DNA of 64,000 nt from Poecilobothrus nobilitatus. Lineage: Eukaryota > Arthropoda > Insecta > Diptera > Dolichopodidae. The position numbers and the translations under genes are program-made. Position 1 is the first letter of the stretch. The number at the start of each line of letters is the position of its first letter. The notes beneath the pieces were generated by a model. It did not search any database. It saw nothing but the letters and a program-made list of their open reading frames with translations, and was not told the origin of the DNA. Location: NCBI GenBank assembly GCA_947095535.1, contig OX352773.1, forward strand, positions 167,784,438-167,848,437, written 5' to 3'. Positions 63,419 to 64,000 of this stretch are shown one piece after another.

Positions 63419-63427
63419 TATGAAATT

Positions 63428-64000
63428 CTAACAAAATTTTCAAATTTTGATGTAAGTCACACAGCTCTAAACAGTTTGTATTGTCTTTCCGAAATTTGCA
63501 ATTTTAAAACCCATTTGTTTACATTCTGCCTTGTTTTTTTGTTTTATTACTTTTCTCAATTTTTACGCTAATGTCAAGTTTGTTAACTTATATAACATGT
63601 ACCTATAACAGTGATCTTGAAAAAAAAAATTTAATGAATAACAATCAATTCTGTTACATAATTACAAAAAAAAAAAAATTTTATGTTTTTTTTTTTTAGT
63701 TTATATAAGATCGTAAAATTCATTTCTACCCACACAAATTTAATTCTTTAATTTTACACCATTTTATAATTGGCTTTATCTTAAATTTTTATGTATACAT
63801 AATATATATATATTTTTTTTAATACCCAATTCATTCTTTTTATATTATCCGCATGGTATCCTCAGAAATCGCTATGTTGAGTACAAAAATTAATAAAAAT
63901 TGAGTAGAAATGTATAAAGAAGAAATTTATTGTTATCATTTTATAAACTAGACATTTAGGCAATGTATACATTTTTTACATAAATTTAATCCTGGAAAAT
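63428..64000. other. AT-rich gene-free end of window
   Basis: No gene recognised; A and T runs at 63667-63681 and 63690-63699 and a (TA)-rich patch near 63801-63813. Confidence 0.65.

Overview
This window is AT-rich eukaryotic, probably insect, DNA. It is full of long A and T runs, (TA)n tracts and short AT microsatellites, and I find no intact host gene. The longest open frame is only about 129 codons and overlaps a SINE. Several repeats carry a (GTCC)n or (GTCY)n block and near-(TA)n stretches, follow the phrase 'taataaatttgccattacgtttgtaac', and end in a hairpin. That layout matches the mini-me/DINE-1/Helentron-type non-autonomous elements known from flies, so Diptera is the best guess, by inference only. 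The window reads as intergenic or deep intronic DNA serving as a graveyard for transposable elements.

Layout: 1-240 holds three short hairpins. 4573-4703 is the first of four copies of one tRNA-derived SINE (others at 9399-9590, 38853-39024 and 52413-52585), with a relative at 32921-33032 and an unrelated tRNA-like piece at 22115-22181. 9169-10196 is a foldback element with 16-bp repeats in its arms. 10519-10775 and 12391-12830 are Helentron-like fragments. 13649-14143 is a Tc1-like transposase remnant, and 14282-14870 is the end of a non-LTR retrotransposon reverse transcriptase (minus strand). 16319-18432 is an element with 27-bp inverted termini that contains a second repeat (family E, 16760-17473). 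19996-21556 is a full-length Helentron-like element; 22250-22830 and 22831-23420 are two more, end to end. 25520-26500 is an unclassified relic. 27161-27490 is a MULE-like transposase fragment, and 27597-27698 encodes an orphan RGG-box tail followed by a segment repeated at 42200-42395. 35330-36474 is a Helentron-like element with internal tandem units. 46836-47510 and 53873-54186 are MITEs. 49687-52234 is a second family E copy interrupted by a second full-length Helentron-like element (50374-51965). 52695-53165, 57187-57922 and 59066-59655 are further relatives. 55406-56726 and 62992-63418 are foldback elements with perfect 9-bp target duplications. 62274-62980 is one more Helentron-like body.

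The best signals are structural. Two foldback elements have exact 9-bp duplications, arms built of about 15-16-bp units, and a shared central tandem repeat. A nested insertion gives a filled site and an empty site for the same position, and so fixes the ends of the Helentron-like family at a T|T junction. The genes do not work together as a pathway; every coding trace is a decayed transposon or retrocopy. All comparisons were made by eye without alignment or database searches.
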